A DNA stretch of 7,067 nt from Elusimicrobia bacterium RIFCSPLOWO2_12_FULL_59_9 (GTDB taxonomy: Bacteria; Elusimicrobiota; Elusimicrobia; O2-12-FULL-59-9): the NCBI GenBank assembly GCA_001800185.1, contig MGUX01000075.1, forward strand, positions 1 through 7,067, read 5' to 3'. Position numbers and translations under genes: made by a program. Shown here in pieces: positions 6,179 through 7,067 of this stretch. The notes below the pieces were generated by a model, which made no database searches, was not told the origin of the DNA, and saw only the letters and a program-made list of their open reading frames with translations. The stretch's first letter is position 1. Every line of letters starts with the position of its first letter.

Positions 6179-6661
6179 TCAAACATCCACAAAATAGACG
6201 TGGCCTTCCCGGAAACCGGGGCGGTCCTCCAGCACGGCCTTATCGATGATCAAATCCCCCGTGGAGGCCAACTCCACCTTGCAGCGCCACAACGCCTTGG
6301 GGGCGGGGCCGGCGATCACGTCGCCTTCGGGGCTGAAATTGGAGCCGTGGCAGGGGCAGCGGAATCGCCCCTGGTCGTTGAACCAATTGGGCGTGCATCC
6401 CAGATGCGTGCAGCGGGCCCACAGCGCGTAAATGCCCTTTTCATTGCGCACGATCCACACCCGCTGCAGCTTGGTCCACCGCGTCGACACGCCGACGGGA
6501 TAATCTTTGGCCCTCCCGGCGTTGAACTTTTGGGAGGGTTCGTAGAGCACGTTGGGAAACAGGAAGCGCGCGCTGGCCGCGGCGGAGGCGGCGAAAAACG
6601 TCGCCAATGCGCTCCACCCCACCCATAGGAAATTTCTTCTTGTGATCGGCTCTCCCGGCAT
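6179..6661 (-). CDS. Rieske [2Fe-2S] protein of the cytochrome bc complex
   Basis: A 160-residue iron-sulfur subunit that takes the first electron from quinol at the outer face of the membrane. The N-terminus has a twin-arginine motif, ITRRNFL (Arg8-Arg9), then a hydrophobic segment (about 11-36) that would export it by Tat and keep it as an anchor. The two cluster loops are complete: CTHLGC (Cys84, His86, Cys89) and CPCHGS (Cys102, Cys104, His105), giving two Cys and two His ligands and the stabilising disulfide Cys89-Cys104. The proline loop GPAP follows. Phe109 stands where high-potential Rieske proteins have a Tyr. The start is ATG 6659-6661 because AAGGAG lies 9 bases upstream; an in-frame TTG seven codons earlier lacks a ribosome site. 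It is the first gene of the operon. Confidence 0.97.
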   Translation of the reverse strand: MPGEPITRRNFLWVGWSALATFFAASAAASARFLFPNVLYEPSQKFNAGRAKDYPVGVSTRWTKLQRVWIVRNEKGIYALWARCTHLGCTPNWFNDQGRFRCPCHGSNFSPEGDVIAGPAPKALWRCKVELASTGDLIIDKAVLEDRPGFREGHVYFVDV

Positions 6662-6670
6662 CAACGGCGG

Positions 6671-6676
6671 CTCCTT
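6671..6676 (-). promoter_or_regulatory. Ribosome binding site that decides the Rieske start
   Basis: AAGGAG lies 9 bases before the ATG at 6661. It falls inside the frame that would be coding if TTG at 6682 were the start, which argues for the ATG. Confidence 0.7.
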
Positions 6677-6714
6677 GGACAAATACGCGCAATGGGATGC
6701 TTTTTTCGGGATAT

Positions 6715-6743
6715 ATACTGATAAAAAATCGCTTGGCTGTCAA
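6715..6743 (-). promoter_or_regulatory. Probable promoter of the bc-complex operon
   Basis: A perfect -35 box TTGACA (6738-6743) is followed after 17 bases by CAGTAT (6715-6720), which keeps the key A at -11 and T at -7. A TATATAT run overlaps it slightly downstream and could serve as the melting region with a longer spacer. The spacer carries a T6 tract and another A6 tract follows the -10, so the site is AT-rich between two GC-rich blocks. Transcription would begin near 6708, giving a leader of about 47 bases before the Rieske ATG. This is the best sigma-70 candidate in the window. Confidence 0.5.
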
Positions 6744-6793
6744 GTGCGCCGCGCCGCTGACGGGGATCGCCGCGGCCCGGCGCCGCCGCGCAC
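6744..6793 (-). terminator. GC-rich imperfect hairpin between the acidic protein gene and the operon promoter
   Basis: Outer arms GTGCGC (6744-6749) and GCGCAC (6788-6793) and inner arms GCGCCG (6751-6756) and CGGCGC (6778-6783) can pair into a long stem with a small internal loop and a 21-base apical loop. It sits 43 bases after the stop of the upstream gene and directly before the -35 box, a natural place to end the upstream transcript. The nearest T-run is some 15 bases further on, so it is not a standard intrinsic terminator. Assignment as a terminator is weak; GC-rich DNA makes such repeats common. Confidence 0.28.
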
Positions 6794-6835
6794 GGCATCA
6801 CCCTCAAAAACCAAGCCTCCCGCTCCCGCGCGCGG

Positions 6836-7067
6836 CTATAAATCCATTTTGTCTTCGGACGGCTCTTCCAGAGGCTCCGGCGCATCTTCGTCCGGAATCT
6901 GGGAAGGCTCTTCTTCGATCCCCGGCGCCTGCTCTTCCGCCGGTTCGGGGACATCCTCGTTCATCGCGGGGGCCGATTCATCGATGGGCTCCATCGGCTC
7001 CTCATCCAAGGGCGCGGGGGCCTCTTCTTCCATCGGCAAAGGCTCTTCCTCCATGGAAGCCGGCGTT
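6836..7067 (-). CDS. C-terminal end of an acidic, proline-rich protein of unknown function (partial)
   Basis: The frame is open to the window edge and ends with TAG at 6836-6838, so only the C-terminal 76 or so residues are visible and the true start lies outside. An internal ATG at 7052-7054 exists, but codons T-P-A-S precede it without a stop and no separate gene is implied. In the last 72 residues I count 22 Glu, 7 Asp and 15 Pro, with one Lys and no Arg, arranged in irregular units such as MEEEPLP, MEEEAPAP, LDEEPMEP and PEPLEEP. This is a disordered, strongly negative tail with no catalytic motif or membrane segment. The repeated DNA word GGCTCTTC reflects its repeated Glu-Glu-Pro coding. 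Such tails occur on secreted, surface or chaperone-like proteins, and I do not recognise the family. The lack of stops and the biased composition support real coding. Confidence 0.6.
   Translation of the reverse strand, partial: TPASMEEEPLPMEEEAPAPLDEEPMEPIDESAPAMNEDVPEPAEEQAPGIEEEPSQIPDEDAPEPLEEPSEDKMDL

Noticed and set aside
2532..6628. Further plus-strand open frames (2532-3329, 3655-4527, 5369-6172, 6200-6628)
   Set aside because: Each mirrors a firmly identified cytochrome or Rieske gene on the minus strand, has no ribosome binding site of note and no family-like sequence.
6662..6682. TTG start for the Rieske gene, seven codons upstream
   Set aside because: No ribosome binding site precedes it, while AAGGAG lies 9 bases before the ATG at 6661.
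6714..6719. TATACT on the plus strand as a rightward promoter
   Set aside because: No -35 match lies at the right distance and no plus-strand gene follows; it is part of the leftward promoter's AT-rich core.

Overview
This window looks like chromosomal DNA from a fairly GC-rich bacterium with an aerobic or anaerobic respiratory chain. Every gene I can support lies on the minus strand, so transcription runs from high to low coordinates. The Tat-type Rieske protein, the membrane-anchored multiheme cytochrome c and the b6-type fused cytochrome b suggest a Gram-negative-type bacterium, perhaps of the deltaproteobacterial grade or a related uncultivated phylum. I cannot fix the taxon from this sequence. 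There are no RNA genes, insertion sequences, CRISPR arrays or phage genes. TAG is the stop codon of five of the seven complete gene ends.

Right edge (about 7067 to 6836): the C-terminal end of an extremely acidic, proline-rich protein of unknown function. A non-coding stretch of about 170 bases follows. It holds a GC-rich imperfect hairpin and then a good promoter candidate with a perfect TTGACA box, reading leftwards into the main operon.

Main operon (6661 to 2021): Rieske iron-sulfur protein, a long cytochrome b (b6 and subunit IV parts fused, with extra C-terminal helices), a membrane-anchored pentaheme cytochrome c, a secreted monoheme cytochrome c, and a four-helix DUF420 (CtaM-like) protein. 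The gaps are 3, 4, 16 and 34 bases, so the genes are very probably co-transcribed and partly translationally coupled. Together they encode an alternative quinol:cytochrome c oxidoreductase (cytochrome bc complex). Quinol would be oxidised at the Rieske/cytochrome b site, and electrons passed to the pentaheme subunit and then to the soluble monoheme carrier. The DUF420 protein probably helps assemble a terminal oxidase encoded elsewhere. The quinol-site motif (APWY instead of PEWY) and a Phe in place of the Rieske Tyr suggest a low-potential, menaquinol-type complex.

Left part (1961 to 1): gdhA, an NADP-type glutamate dehydrogenase with a strong ribosome binding site and a possible promoter of its own. 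A 32-base junction with a hairpin starting at the gdhA stop codon leads to the N-terminal part of a large PEP-synthase-like protein. That reading frame is interrupted at 85-87 by a TAG codon where relatives have glutamate. Recognisable family sequence continues in the same frame to the window edge, so the gene is either a fresh pseudogene or carries a sequencing error.
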